A stretch of DNA of 64,000 nt from Halosimplex salinum (GTDB lineage: Archaea; Halobacteriota; Halobacteria; Halobacteriales; Haloarculaceae), in the NCBI RefSeq assembly GCF_003730195.1, contig NZ_QWGG01000001.1, positions 1 through 64,000 of the forward strand, in the 5' to 3' direction. The first letter of the stretch is position 1. Each line of letters starts with the position of its first letter. The notes below the pieces were generated by a model that was not told where the DNA came from, made no database searches, and saw nothing but the letters and a program-made list of their open reading frames with translations. This document shows, piece after piece, positions 16,979-24,749 of this stretch. The translations under genes and the position numbers were made by a program.

Positions 16979-17299
16979 CTAGTCGGCCTGCCGCTGAACG
17001 CCGTCGGGCGTCTCGGCGGCTACTCCCGGGACGAACAGGGAGAGGGCGATGAACGTCATCCCCAGTCCGACGAAACACGTCTGGATCAGGCCCGAATGTA
17101 GCGTCGATAGCTGGAACACGTTGTAACAGATCCCCTCGAGGACCGAGCCGACGCTCAGGAACGTAAACCCGCCGGCCACCGCGAGCAGTCGCTGGCTTCG
17201 CTCTCGCTTCGCCGCTCGATAGCCCTGAAACGCGACGAACAGACCGAGCAAGACGATGGCAGCTTTCGCGAGAAGGAGTCCGACGAACACTACTTCCAC
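16979..17299 (-). CDS. small membrane protein paired with wHTH regulator (DUF7521-like)
   Basis: A 106-residue protein with three TM helices (VFVGLLLAKAAIVLLGLFVAF, AGGFTFLSVGSVLEGICYNV, IQTCFVGLGMTFIALSLFV) and a short Arg/Lys-rich cytoplasmic loop (YRAAKRERSQR). Haloarchaeal genomes often carry this type of protein directly behind a winged-helix regulator, and here its ATG overlaps the regulator gene by 10 bp. The pair may be a membrane-linked one-component regulator; the ligand is unknown. The family number is from memory and should be checked. Confidence 0.75.
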   Translation of the reverse strand: MEVVFVGLLLAKAAIVLLGLFVAFQGYRAAKRERSQRLLAVAGGFTFLSVGSVLEGICYNVFQLSTLHSGLIQTCFVGLGMTFIALSLFVPGVAAETPDGVQRQAD

Positions 17300-17649
17300 C
17301 CCGATTGCATCGCGTCCCAGATAGCGCGGAAGCGGTCTGGTGCGTCGTTGCGTCGTTCGACGTCGATCTCGAGGTCCCCGTCTTCCAGGGTGACAGCGAG
17401 TCGGTCGAGGTTCGACTCGAACCGCCTGTAGTGGTTGCCGTCGGCCCGGATTTCGACTCGTTCACGGAGGAGGCCGACGTCGAGCAGGTCTTCGATACGG
17501 CGGTAGATCGTCGCGAGCGATGCGTCGCAGTGGCCTTCCAGCCGCTGGGCCGACATCGCCTGCTGGTCTGTCGCCGTGAGGATGTGCTTGCCGATGTCGT
17601 CACTGATCACGTCGATGATCCGATCGTCCGGTCGCTCTGCTTCGGCCAC
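17290..17649 (-). CDS. winged-helix transcriptional regulator (ArsR-like)
   Basis: A 119-residue winged helix-turn-helix protein: ILTATDQQAMSAQRLEGHC, the recognition-helix region DASLATIYRRIEDLLDVGLL, and the wing VEIRADGNHYRRFESN. The C-terminus (LAVTLEDGDLEIDVERR) is acidic. It probably controls its own operon with the overlapping membrane-protein gene. TATA on the minus strand at about 17673-17680 (AAGTATAT) is 28 nt from the ATG, so the operon is leaderless. Confidence 0.85.
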   Translation of the reverse strand: MAEAERPDDRIIDVISDDIGKHILTATDQQAMSAQRLEGHCDASLATIYRRIEDLLDVGLLRERVEIRADGNHYRRFESNLDRLAVTLEDGDLEIDVERRNDAPDRFRAIWDAMQSGWK

Positions 17650-18025
17650 GGGAGGGAGTGGGACTGCCGAAGATATACTTATCCGCCGGCTAAACCGGTC
17701 GGCGAATCGGACGAACCGGCTGGCAGGTGTCGATCGCGCGTCCGACCGCTGGCCCGGACACGGACGATCCGAGCGTTTGCAGCCAGTGCGAACACGCTGG
17801 CATATTTATTCTGAACAGTCGCCTCTGCCCGGACACAGTGACCGCCCGACGCGATACCCGTCCGATTGCTGTGACGCGGACCAGCCAATGGAACGACGAG
17901 CGTGGATCGACTGAACGGCCGGGCCGCTCCGTCCCCGTGGGGAACGTCCACCCGGACGGTGGGTCACCCGAGACACGCGCTTCACGCGAGGGGAGACCGA
18001 ACGCACTCGACGCGAGGGCGAACCG
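17650..18025. other. 376-bp divergent intergenic region
   Basis: Leftward the region contains the TATA of the regulator operon (17673-17680). Rightward a TATA-like CATATTTATTC at about 17799-17809 could serve the lipoprotein-carbamoyltransferase operon, leaving a roughly 190-nt leader, which is long for haloarchaea. No additional gene is evident. Confidence 0.5.
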
Positions 18026-19084
18026 ATGACGGACCGGCGAGTGACCCGACGGCGGGTACTGCTCGGCACCGGGGCCCTCGTTGGACTGGCAGGGTGTTCC
18101 GGCCTCACCGAGAGGGGCACGGAGTCGACCCGCTCGTCACCGACAGGGAGCGACTCGACGGCCACGGACACCGAGGGCGCCGTCGCGCCCCCGGAGACCG
18201 AGTCGATGACCAGGACCGCGACCGAGACCAGAACCGCGACCGCGACCGAGACCGAAACCCCGGCCCCGACAGCGACCGATGCCGGGCCCGGATACAAGCA
18301 GGACCACTGGCACGGACGGCTCTTCTTCGAGATCGACGGCGAACTCGTCGACTTCGACCAGCCGAACTACTACCTGGACACCATCGAAGACGAGCGCCCG
18401 GAGACGGTGTACTTCCACTTCCACGACGGGGCACACGGTCCGAACGAGTGGAGTAACGAGAAGCGGATCGTCACGTTCCAGCGGGCCCTGAACCTGCTAC
18501 CGGGTATCGGGTACGAACGACGCGACGGCGCGCACCGCGTCACCTACGAGGGGACGGCGTACGACGCCTCCCGGACCGGGACGGACGTCACGATCCACCG
18601 CGGGACAGAGCGGATCGACCCGACGACGTACGAGGTCCGCCACGACGACAACTTCTGGGTCACCGTCCAGACCGAGGAGGGTACCGGATCCGCTACAGAC
18701 GAGCGCAGCGGCAAGCTCGTCGTCGACGTGAACAACCGCCGGCTCGAGTTCGGATCGGCCGCACGGCAAGCCGGTTCGGACCGGTTCGAGTTCCGGGACG
18801 ACGGCGAGCCCTACACCTGGTACAGCGCGGGCGATCCGGTGACGCTGGAGCGCGCGCTCGCGACCGTCCCGTACCTCTCCTACGACCGCAGTGGCGGGGG
18901 CCACGTGGTCAGGTACGAGTCCGGCGACGCCCTCGCGGGAACCTACCGCGAGACCGCCGACGCGACGCAGATCATCGCCCGCCAGCGTACCACGCCCGTC
19001 GATCCCACCTCGTACACGCTGCAGGACGGCGACATCGTCTGGGTGTACGTCCACACCGCGAACGCTCCCGACAACGAACACTGA
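18026..19084 (+). CDS. Tat lipoprotein with two His-rich repeat domains
   Basis: The 352-residue protein begins with a twin-arginine signal and lipobox (TRRRVLLGTGALVGLAGC; Cys-24), then a Thr/Glu/Ser linker to about residue 88. Two copies of a roughly 115-residue domain follow (97-216 and 229-344). Shared landmarks are a GRL/GKL strand, F-H/E-F-x-D-G, a VTFQRAL/VTLERAL helix, YERRDGAH/YDRSGGGH, and a closing IDPTTYEVRHDD / VDPTSYTLQDGD. The first copy is His-rich (DHWHG, YFHFHDGAHG), which suggests metal binding; the second has lost most of these His residues. It should face the cell exterior. It is followed after 2 bp by a carbamoyltransferase gene, so the two form an operon. Confidence 0.85.
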   Translation: MTDRRVTRRRVLLGTGALVGLAGCSGLTERGTESTRSSPTGSDSTATDTEGAVAPPETESMTRTATETRTATATETETPAPTATDAGPGYKQDHWHGRLFFEIDGELVDFDQPNYYLDTIEDERPETVYFHFHDGAHGPNEWSNEKRIVTFQRALNLLPGIGYERRDGAHRVTYEGTAYDASRTGTDVTIHRGTERIDPTTYEVRHDDNFWVTVQTEEGTGSATDERSGKLVVDVNNRRLEFGSAARQAGSDRFEFRDDGEPYTWYSAGDPVTLERALATVPYLSYDRSGGGHVVRYESGDALAGTYRETADATQIIARQRTTPVDPTSYTLQDGDIVWVYVHTANAPDNEH

Positions 19085-19086
19085 GC

Positions 19087-20844
19087 ATGTCCGGGTACAC
19101 ACTCGCGTTCAAGCCGGCGATCGGTCTGTACGGACAGCACGACCCGAGCGCCGTCCTCTTCGAAGACGGTCGCCTCGTGTACGGGATCGAGGAGGAACGG
19201 CTCACACGCCAGAAACACGCGGTCGACACGTTCCCGGAGCGGGCGATCCAGTCGTGTCTCGACTACCGCGACCTCGCCCTGTCGGATGTCGACCGGGTGC
19301 TTCTGCCCTACGACCCGACCCTCCGGTCGAAGCTGATTCCGCACCACGTGCGGGACGCGTTCCGCGTGGACGGCGCAGTCCGGACGCTCACGTCCGTCGA
19401 GACCCTCGTGAAGACCCAGGCGAAGAGCCGGTTTTTCCCGAGGCGTGAGGTCGAGTCCAGGCTGGCCGCGCTCGGCGACTCCGTGCCGCCGATCGAGACG
19501 CGGTCTCATCACGCCTGTCACGCCGCGAGCGCCTTCCATCCGTCCGGCTTCGAACAGTCGCTCGTGCTCACCGTCGACGCCAAGGGCGAGTACGACTCGA
19601 CGGTGGTGTGGTGCGGCGACGCGGACGGCCTCGAACGCGTCCGAACCTATACGCACCCCAACAGCCTCGGTCTCTTTTTCGCCATCGTCACCGAGTACCT
19701 CGGCTACCGGATGTTCAACGGCGAGGGGAAGGTGATGGGGCTCGCCCCCTACGGGAACGAGAACCCGTCTGTCGAGCGAACGCTTCGGTCGCTGATCGAC
19801 ACGGGCGTCGACTACGACGTCACGGAACTCACCCGTCGATGGGGGACAGGACACGGCGTCCGCCGCCTGGAGGCGGCGTTCGACCGCGACCGGACCGAGA
19901 CGCCGGAGGAGTTCACCCAGTGGGAGAAGGACCTGGCGTACACCGCGCAAAAACTCCTCGAGGAGACGGTGCTCGCTATCGTCGAGGAGTACACCGAGAC
20001 GGTGGGCAGCGATACCCTCTCGCTCGCCGGCGGCGTCGCCCTCAACTGCAAACTGAACAAGCGACTTCGAGAGTCAGACGCCGTCGACGACGTCTTCGTT
20101 CAGCCAGTGGCGCACGACGCCGGCCTCGCCGTCGGTGCGGGCCTGCTCGAGCGGTCCCCCGCGGAAGTGCCGCAACTCGAAACTGTGTACTACGGCCCGG
20201 AGTACGACGCCGACGAGATTCGAGACCTCCTGGAGTGGAACAAGATACCGTACAGCGAGCCCGAGGACACCGAGCGCGTCGTCGCCGAACGTCTGGCTGA
20301 CGGCGATCTGGTCGGGTGGTTCGACGGTCGCCTCGAACTCGGCCCCCGGGCGCTCGGGAACCGGAGCATCCTCGCCGATCCGCGGACCGCCGAGTCCCGT
20401 GACCGTGTGAACCGGTTCGTCAAACACCGCGAGGAATGGCGGCCGTTCGCCCCCTCGATGCTGGAAGCGGCAGCAGACGAGTACCTCGTCGACGGCGAAG
20501 CAGCCCCGTTCATGATCTCGGCGTTCGACGTGGACCCGGCCAGGCGCGACGAGATCGAGGCCGTTCTGCACCCGGCCGACGACACGACACGCCCGCAGAC
20601 TGTCGCCCAGCGACAGAACCCGCGGTACCACCGCCTTATCTCGGAGTTCGCCGATATCACCGGCGTTCCGGTCCTCCTCAACACGTCGTTCAACGACCAC
20701 GCCGAGCCCATCGTCACGACGCCGACGGAGGCGCTGAAGGACTTCTTCGGGATGGGGCTCGACGTCCTCGCCTTCGAAGGCCTCGTCGTCGAGAAGTCGA
20801 CTATCGAAACCGACAGACCGGCCGTGCCCGCCAGGACCACGTGA
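19087..20844 (+). CDS. NodU/CmcH-family carbamoyltransferase
   Basis: A 585-residue O-carbamoyltransferase. The N-terminal Kae1-like domain has HDPSAVLFEDGRLVYGIEEE, the metal-site motif HHACHAASAF, TVDAKGEYDSTVVW and MFNGEGKVMGLAPYG. LSLAGGVALNCKLN and VQPVAHDAGLAVGAGL follow, then the C-terminal YrdC-like part (ELGPRALGNRSILADPR, REEWRPFAPSML, VPVLLNTSFNDHAEPI). These enzymes make a carbamoyl-adenylate from carbamoyl phosphate and ATP and transfer it to hydroxyls of antibiotics, nodulation factors or surface sugars. The start at 19087 lies 2 bp after the lipoprotein stop. The acceptor in this archaeon is unknown; a surface glycan is a reasonable guess. Confidence 0.9.
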   Translation: MSGYTLAFKPAIGLYGQHDPSAVLFEDGRLVYGIEEERLTRQKHAVDTFPERAIQSCLDYRDLALSDVDRVLLPYDPTLRSKLIPHHVRDAFRVDGAVRTLTSVETLVKTQAKSRFFPRREVESRLAALGDSVPPIETRSHHACHAASAFHPSGFEQSLVLTVDAKGEYDSTVVWCGDADGLERVRTYTHPNSLGLFFAIVTEYLGYRMFNGEGKVMGLAPYGNENPSVERTLRSLIDTGVDYDVTELTRRWGTGHGVRRLEAAFDRDRTETPEEFTQWEKDLAYTAQKLLEETVLAIVEEYTETVGSDTLSLAGGVALNCKLNKRLRESDAVDDVFVQPVAHDAGLAVGAGLLERSPAEVPQLETVYYGPEYDADEIRDLLEWNKIPYSEPEDTERVVAERLADGDLVGWFDGRLELGPRALGNRSILADPRTAESRDRVNRFVKHREEWRPFAPSMLEAAADEYLVDGEAAPFMISAFDVDPARRDEIEAVLHPADDTTRPQTVAQRQNPRYHRLISEFADITGVPVLLNTSFNDHAEPIVTTPTEALKDFFGMGLDVLAFEGLVVEKSTIETDRPAVPARTT

Positions 20845-21087
20845 CCCCCGCCGCCTCCGCCAGGTTGTACAGCACGTCCAGAATCACTTCTCGTTCGGCG
20901 GTTTCGGAGTCGATCTCCGTGAGGGAGGTATCTGAGACTCGGACGTCCTCGAAATCCAGAATCCGAACGCAATCTGCGGACAGTTCGACTATCTCGGAAT
21001 CGCGTGAGGATCGGAATGGACTCGCGGGGGTCTCGCGAACGTAGTGAGTGAGACCTCGCGAGGAAATGACCGAACGAAGTGAGGGAA
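20845..21087. other. lower-GC integration-scar remnant beside tRNA-Ala
   Basis: This stretch is less GC-rich than both flanks and contains a minus-strand coding-like frame (ADCVRILDFEDVRVSDTSLT, then EREVILDVLYNLAEAAGV) that has no start codon of its own. Upstream that frame runs into the 17-bp copy of the tRNA 3' end at 21013-21029. An inverted repeat (GGTCTC and GAGACC near 21029-21054) follows. The likely reading is the end of a lost element integrated at the tRNA gene. Confidence 0.45.
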
Positions 21088-21100
21088 TGGACTCGCGGGG
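21013..21100. repeat. 17-bp direct repeat of tRNA-Ala 3' end (att-like)
   Basis: GGAATGGACTCGCGGGG occurs at 21013-21029 and again at 21084-21100, where it includes the acceptor 3' strand and part of the T-stem of tRNA-Ala. A duplicated tRNA 3' end next to a truncated ORF is the classical footprint of a tRNA-targeting integrase. No integrase gene is nearby. Confidence 0.6.
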
Positions 21101-21159
21101 ATTTGAACCCCGGGCCTCTTCCTTGCGAAGGAAGCGATCTGCCACTGATCTACGAGCCC
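21088..21159 (-). tRNA. tRNA-Ala (anticodon CGC)
   Basis: The 72-nt cloverleaf starts GGGCTCG and closes with CGAGTCC plus discriminator A. The anticodon stem CTTCC/GGAAG encloses the loop TTCGCAA, so the anticodon is CGC, which reads GCG. The T-arm is CCGGGGTTCAAATCCCCG-like. No intron is seen and CCA is not encoded. It lies downstream of rpsJ in the same direction. Confidence 0.95.
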
Positions 21160-21272
21160 GCGTATATCGCTCACACCGCGGACGGGATAAGTCCTGCGCG
21201 TGAGAGCGGCTTCGGGAGTCAGTCACACGGACGGGGTCCGGCGACTGCGGTGGCGCGTGCCACCGGGTCGGT

Positions 21273-21581
21273 TCAGTCCTCGAGGACGATCTCGATGGAG
21301 ACGTCGTTCGGGACCTGGATGCGCATCAGCTGGCGCAGTGCGCGTTCGTCGGCGTCGATGTCGATGAGACGCTTGTGGACGCGCATCTCCCAGTGCTCCC
21401 ACGTCGCGGTCCCCTCACCGTCGGGGGACTTGCGAGTGGGAACCTCGAGCGTCTTGGTCGGGAGCGGGATGGGCCCCGACAGCTCGACGCCGGTCTTGTT
21501 GGCGATGTCGTCGACCTCGCCGCAGATCGAGTCGAGGTCTTCGGGACTGGTGCCGGCCAGCCTGACGCGTGCTTGCTGCAT
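21273..21581 (-). CDS. rpsJ: 30S ribosomal protein S10 (uS10)
   Basis: A 102-residue archaeal S10: [59 protein letters not shown] and the C-terminal [15 protein letters not shown]. It is a small-subunit protein of the 30S head. The ATG is 3 bp after the EF-1A stop, matching the conserved archaeal tuf-rpsJ order. Expression is presumably driven by the EF-1A promoter. Confidence 0.98.
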   Translation of the reverse strand: MQQARVRLAGTSPEDLDSICGEVDDIANKTGVELSGPIPLPTKTLEVPTRKSPDGEGTATWEHWEMRVHKRLIDIDADERALRQLMRIQVPNDVSIEIVLED

Positions 21582-21584
21582 GAG

Positions 21585-22853
21585 TTATTCGCGCTCGTTG
21601 ACCTTCATGACCTGACCGGCTGCGATGGTCTGGCCCATGTCGCGGATGGCGAAGCTCCCGAGCTCCGGGATCTCGCTCGCGGACTCGATGCTGAGCGGTT
21701 TCTGCGGTCGGATGGTGACGACCGCGGCGTCGCCGTTCTGGATGAAGTCCGGGTTCTCCTCCTCGGCCTCGCCCGTCGCGGGGTCGATCTTCTGGTCGAT
21801 GGACTCGATGGTACACGCGACCTGTGCCGTGTGGGCGTGGAAGACCGGGGTGTAGCCGGCCGTGATGACCGACGGGTGCTGCATCACGACGATGCGGGCC
21901 TGGAAGGTCTCGGCGACCGACGGCGGGTCGTCGGCGGGACCACAGACGTCGCCGCGGCGGATGTCGTCCTGGCCGATGCCGCGGACGTTGAATCCGACGT
22001 TGTCACCGGGGCCGGCCTGGGGCACCTCTTCGTGGTGCATCTCGATGGTCTTGACCTCGCCACCGACGTCGGACGGCTGGAAGGAGACGTTGTCGCCCGT
22101 GTTGAGCATCCCGGTCTCGACGCGTCCGACGGGGACGGTACCGATACCGGAGATGGTGTAGACGTCCTGGATCGGGAGGCGCAGCGGCGCGTCCGTCGGC
22201 GGCTCCGGCTCGGGCAGCGCGTTGAGCGCCTCGAGCAGGATCTCGCCGTCGTACCAGTCCGTGTTCTCGGACTCGCTGGCGATGTTGTCGCCCTCGAAGG
22301 CCGAGACGGGGATGAACTTCGCGTTCTCCGTGTCGAAGCGAACCTGGTTGAGCAGGTCCGTGACTTCCTCGACGGCTTCCTGGTAGCGACCTTCCTCGTA
22401 GTCGACGAGGTCCATCTTGTTGATGGCGACGATCATCTCGCCGATGCCCAGCGTGCGGGCCAGGAAGACGTGCTCCTGGGTCTGCGGCTGGACGCCGTCG
22501 TCGGCGGCGACCACGAGCACGGCGTTGTCCGCCTGGGACGCGCCCGTGATCATGTTCTTGACGAAGTCGCGGTGGCCCGGACAGTCGACGATGGTGAAGA
22601 AGTACTCGTCGGTGTCGAACTCCTGGTGGGCGATGTCGATGGTGACACCGCGCTCTCGCTCCTCCGCGAGGTTGTCCATGACGTAGGCGAACTCGAAGCC
22701 ACCCTTGCCCTTCTCCTCGGCGTCTTCTTTGTGCTGTTCGATCACGTGCTCGGGGACGTTCCCTGTCTCGTACAGGAGTCGCCCGACGAGCGTGCTCTTC
22801 CCGTGGTCAACGTGGCCGATGATGGCCAAGTTCTGGTGCGGTTTGTCGCTCAT
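21585..22853 (-). CDS. tuf: translation elongation factor EF-1 alpha
   Basis: The 422-residue GTPase delivers aminoacyl-tRNA to the ribosome. The G motifs are intact: GHVDHGKST (G1), the switch I region [12 protein letters not shown] (G2), DCPGHRDF (G3), NKMD (G4) and VSAFEGDN (G5). Domains II and III follow ([36 protein letters not shown]). A TATA element at 22905-22913 on the minus strand gives a leader of about 30 nt. It is co-transcribed with rpsJ. Confidence 0.98.
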   Translation of the reverse strand: MSDKPHQNLAIIGHVDHGKSTLVGRLLYETGNVPEHVIEQHKEDAEEKGKGGFEFAYVMDNLAEERERGVTIDIAHQEFDTDEYFFTIVDCPGHRDFVKNMITGASQADNAVLVVAADDGVQPQTQEHVFLARTLGIGEMIVAINKMDLVDYEEGRYQEAVEEVTDLLNQVRFDTENAKFIPVSAFEGDNIASESENTDWYDGEILLEALNALPEPEPPTDAPLRLPIQDVYTISGIGTVPVGRVETGMLNTGDNVSFQPSDVGGEVKTIEMHHEEVPQAGPGDNVGFNVRGIGQDDIRRGDVCGPADDPPSVAETFQARIVVMQHPSVITAGYTPVFHAHTAQVACTIESIDQKIDPATGEAEEENPDFIQNGDAAVVTIRPQKPLSIESASEIPELGSFAIRDMGQTIAAGQVMKVNERE

Positions 22854-22904
22854 TGGTGTATCTCACGCGCAGAGGCGCTATGTGGAAGTCTTTTGGCGGT
22901 TAGT

Positions 22905-22913
22905 GTTAAAACC
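22905..22913 (-). promoter_or_regulatory. TATA element of the tuf-rpsJ operon
   Basis: The minus-strand GTTTTAACA is centred about 56 nt before the EF-1A ATG, which predicts a leader of about 28-30 nt. Confidence 0.5.
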
Positions 22914-23093
22914 ATTTCGATAGCGCCTCCACGATATCCCGCCGCCGTCTTGCGATTTGGCAACCGGTCCCACGGATCGCACCCTGTGGTCTGTCCGCCG
23001 GTGCGCGCGTGGGAGACATCTCTCTCGGTGGAACGGAACCGGGGAAACTCTCGGCGGAAGACGGTCGGAGAACCCAGCAGATCCGGAGGACGG

Positions 23094-24050
23094 TCAGTTC
23101 TCGTCGAGCCGACCCACGTCGGCCAGCACGGCGGTCGCGGTCTCGGGGCCGCCCGCGCCGCGCCCGGAGACGTTGAGGCGGCCGGCGTGTTCGGTCTCCA
23201 GCTGGACGATGTTGTTCGTCCCGGTCACGGCGAGGGTGCCGTTGGCGGGGACGAGGCGCGGTCCGACGCGGACCTCGCCCGCGGCGGTCACTTCGCCGAT
23301 CAGCCGGACGGTCCGGCCGTCCTCGGTCGCGAGGTCGAGCGCGCTGCCGGGGATCTCCTCGATGCCCTCGACCTCGGCGTCTTCGAGCGTGTACTCGCGG
23401 CCGTTTCCGTGAAGGACGTTCGCGAGGATGACGAACTTCAGCGCGGCGTCGGTGCCGTCGACGTCGAAAGTCGGGTCGGCCTCGGCGACGCCGAGATCCT
23501 GGGCCTCCGCGAGGACGTGCTCGTAGTCGAGCCCCTCGGCGGCCATCCGCGTGAGGATGAAGTTGGCCGTCCCGTTGAGGACGCCGCGGACCGTGGTGAT
23601 GTGGTCCGCGTCGAAGTCGGCGATGGTCGAGAGGACCGGCATCGCGCCGCCGACGGTCGCCTCGAAGAGGACGCGGCCGTCGCTCTCGCGCTCCAGCTCG
23701 CGGAGGTCGGCGTACCGCTCGGCGACGGGGCCCTTGTTCGCCAGCACGACGTGCCGGTCACGTTCGAGTGCCGTTCGAACGTGCCCGAAGCCGGGCTGAG
23801 CGTCGCCGAGCGTCGTCGGCGTCGCCTCGACGAGCACGTCGTACGCGCCGTCGAGCGCGTCGTCGAGCGTCGCCGTCCCGACGACGCCGTCGGTCTGTTT
23901 CGACTCCAGCGCGCTCGCCACGTCGATCCCGTCGGGGTCGACGACGGCCGAGGAGGAGTCGGCCAGGGCGGTGACAGTGTGGCCGTAGTCGGCGGCGAGT
24001 TCGGCGACCGAGGACCCGACGGCGCCGGCGCCGAGGACGGCGAGTCTCAC
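23094..24050 (-). CDS. hom: homoserine dehydrogenase
   Basis: The 318-residue NAD(P)-dependent enzyme converts aspartate semialdehyde to homoserine on the way to threonine and methionine. The Rossmann motif MRLAVLGAGAVGSSVAELAA is at the N-terminus. The catalytic domain has HVVLANKGPVA, FEATVGGAMPVLSTI, GVLNGTANFILTRM and the GVAEADPTFDVDGTDAALK segment with the catalytic region. It lacks a C-terminal ACT domain, which instead is encoded by the preceding gene overlapping by 4 bp (GTGA). The two proteins may form a split, feedback-regulated enzyme. The start is GTG at 24050. Confidence 0.95.
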   Translation of the reverse strand: MRLAVLGAGAVGSSVAELAADYGHTVTALADSSSAVVDPDGIDVASALESKQTDGVVGTATLDDALDGAYDVLVEATPTTLGDAQPGFGHVRTALERDRHVVLANKGPVAERYADLRELERESDGRVLFEATVGGAMPVLSTIADFDADHITTVRGVLNGTANFILTRMAAEGLDYEHVLAEAQDLGVAEADPTFDVDGTDAALKFVILANVLHGNGREYTLEDAEVEGIEEIPGSALDLATEDGRTVRLIGEVTAAGEVRVGPRLVPANGTLAVTGTNNIVQLETEHAGRLNVSGRGAGGPETATAVLADVGRLDEN

Positions 24051-24580
24051 GCGGCATCACCCGCCGTGAGCGGCTCGATGAGACGGAGGTCCTTCTCGTG
24101 AGCGATGTCGCGGACGGCCGCGAGCGTCGCGTCGGTCGCGCCCGCCTCGGCGGCCAGCCGGAGGCGTGCGCTCGACACGTCGTCGGTGCCCTCCGGTGCC
24201 GACAGCGAGAGGTCGGTGACGGTCGCGTCGGTCGACTCCTGGATGCGCGAGAGCGTGTGCGAGAGGTCCGTGTCGACGATGTGGCCGGAGACGACGATCG
24301 TCAGCGACTCGCTGTAGTGCTGGGTGCCGGCCTGGATGACGTTGATGCCGGCGTCGCGGAGCGCGTCGACGATCTCCTCGAAGCGCTCGGGCGTCGCCTC
24401 GAGGTCGACCTCGACGGGGATGTGACCCCGTGGTGTGAGGTTCCCCCGCTCGTGGAAGATAGAGAGGAGGTTACCGCCGTTGTCCGCGATCGGGTGGAGC
24501 GCCCGGAGGAGCTCGCCCGGCTCGTCCACGAGTTCGAGCCTGACTGTGTACGCCCGCACCTCGTCGGTCGAGTCGCTCAT
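24047..24580 (-). CDS. ACT-domain regulatory protein (probable homoserine dehydrogenase partner)
   Basis: A 177-residue protein with two ACT-like amino-acid-binding units: VRLELVDEPGELLRALHPIADNG in two adjacent strands and helix, then SLTIVVSGHIVDTDLSHTLS. Archaea with a short homoserine dehydrogenase commonly keep this gene directly upstream. It probably binds threonine or methionine and modulates the dehydrogenase. The gene has a perfect Shine-Dalgarno (24586-24595) 5 nt before its ATG, unusual among leaderless neighbours, and is preceded by a 13-codon upstream frame whose stop overlaps its start. Confidence 0.85.
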   Translation of the reverse strand: MSDSTDEVRAYTVRLELVDEPGELLRALHPIADNGGNLLSIFHERGNLTPRGHIPVEVDLEATPERFEEIVDALRDAGINVIQAGTQHYSESLTIVVSGHIVDTDLSHTLSRIQESTDATVTDLSLSAPEGTDDVSSARLRLAAEAGATDATLAAVRDIAHEKDLRLIEPLTAGDAA

Positions 24581-24618
24581 CGCCCGATCACCTCCCTGCT
24601 GCGCTCGCGTGCACTCAT
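24577..24618 (-). CDS. 13-residue upstream ORF (possible leader peptide)
   Basis: ATG at 24618 opens MSARERSREVIGR and stops with TGA at 24577-24579, overlapping the ACT-gene ATG as ATGA. The TATA element at 24641-24650 is about 27 nt upstream, so the predicted transcript begins at this ATG. Four of 13 codons are arginine. Codons for REVI also form the Shine-Dalgarno of the next gene. It may be a translated leaderless mini-ORF or chance. Confidence 0.35.
   Translation of the reverse strand: MSARERSREVIGR
24586..24595 (-). promoter_or_regulatory. perfect Shine-Dalgarno for the ACT-hom operon
   Basis: The minus strand reads GGAGGTGATC, a 10-nt complement to the archaeal 16S rRNA 3' end, ending 5 nt before the ATG at 24580. 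It decides the start and is rare among haloarchaeal genes with short leaders. Confidence 0.75.
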
Positions 24619-24640
24619 TAGGGATGACTCACTGGGGGCG

Positions 24641-24650
24641 GCTATATCAA
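24641..24650 (-). promoter_or_regulatory. TATA element of the ACT-hom operon
   Basis: The minus-strand TTGATATAGC is centred about 27 nt before the ATG of the 13-codon upstream frame at 24618, so transcription should begin near that ATG, 38 nt before the ACT start. Confidence 0.55.
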
Positions 24651-24749
24651 TCCGGCCATTCCGGTCGTCGGCTCGCCCGACGAGCCGGCAGCCCGTCTGC
24701 TCGCCGAACCGATACCTATTACTGGTCTGTTACTCTACGCACTGACAGA

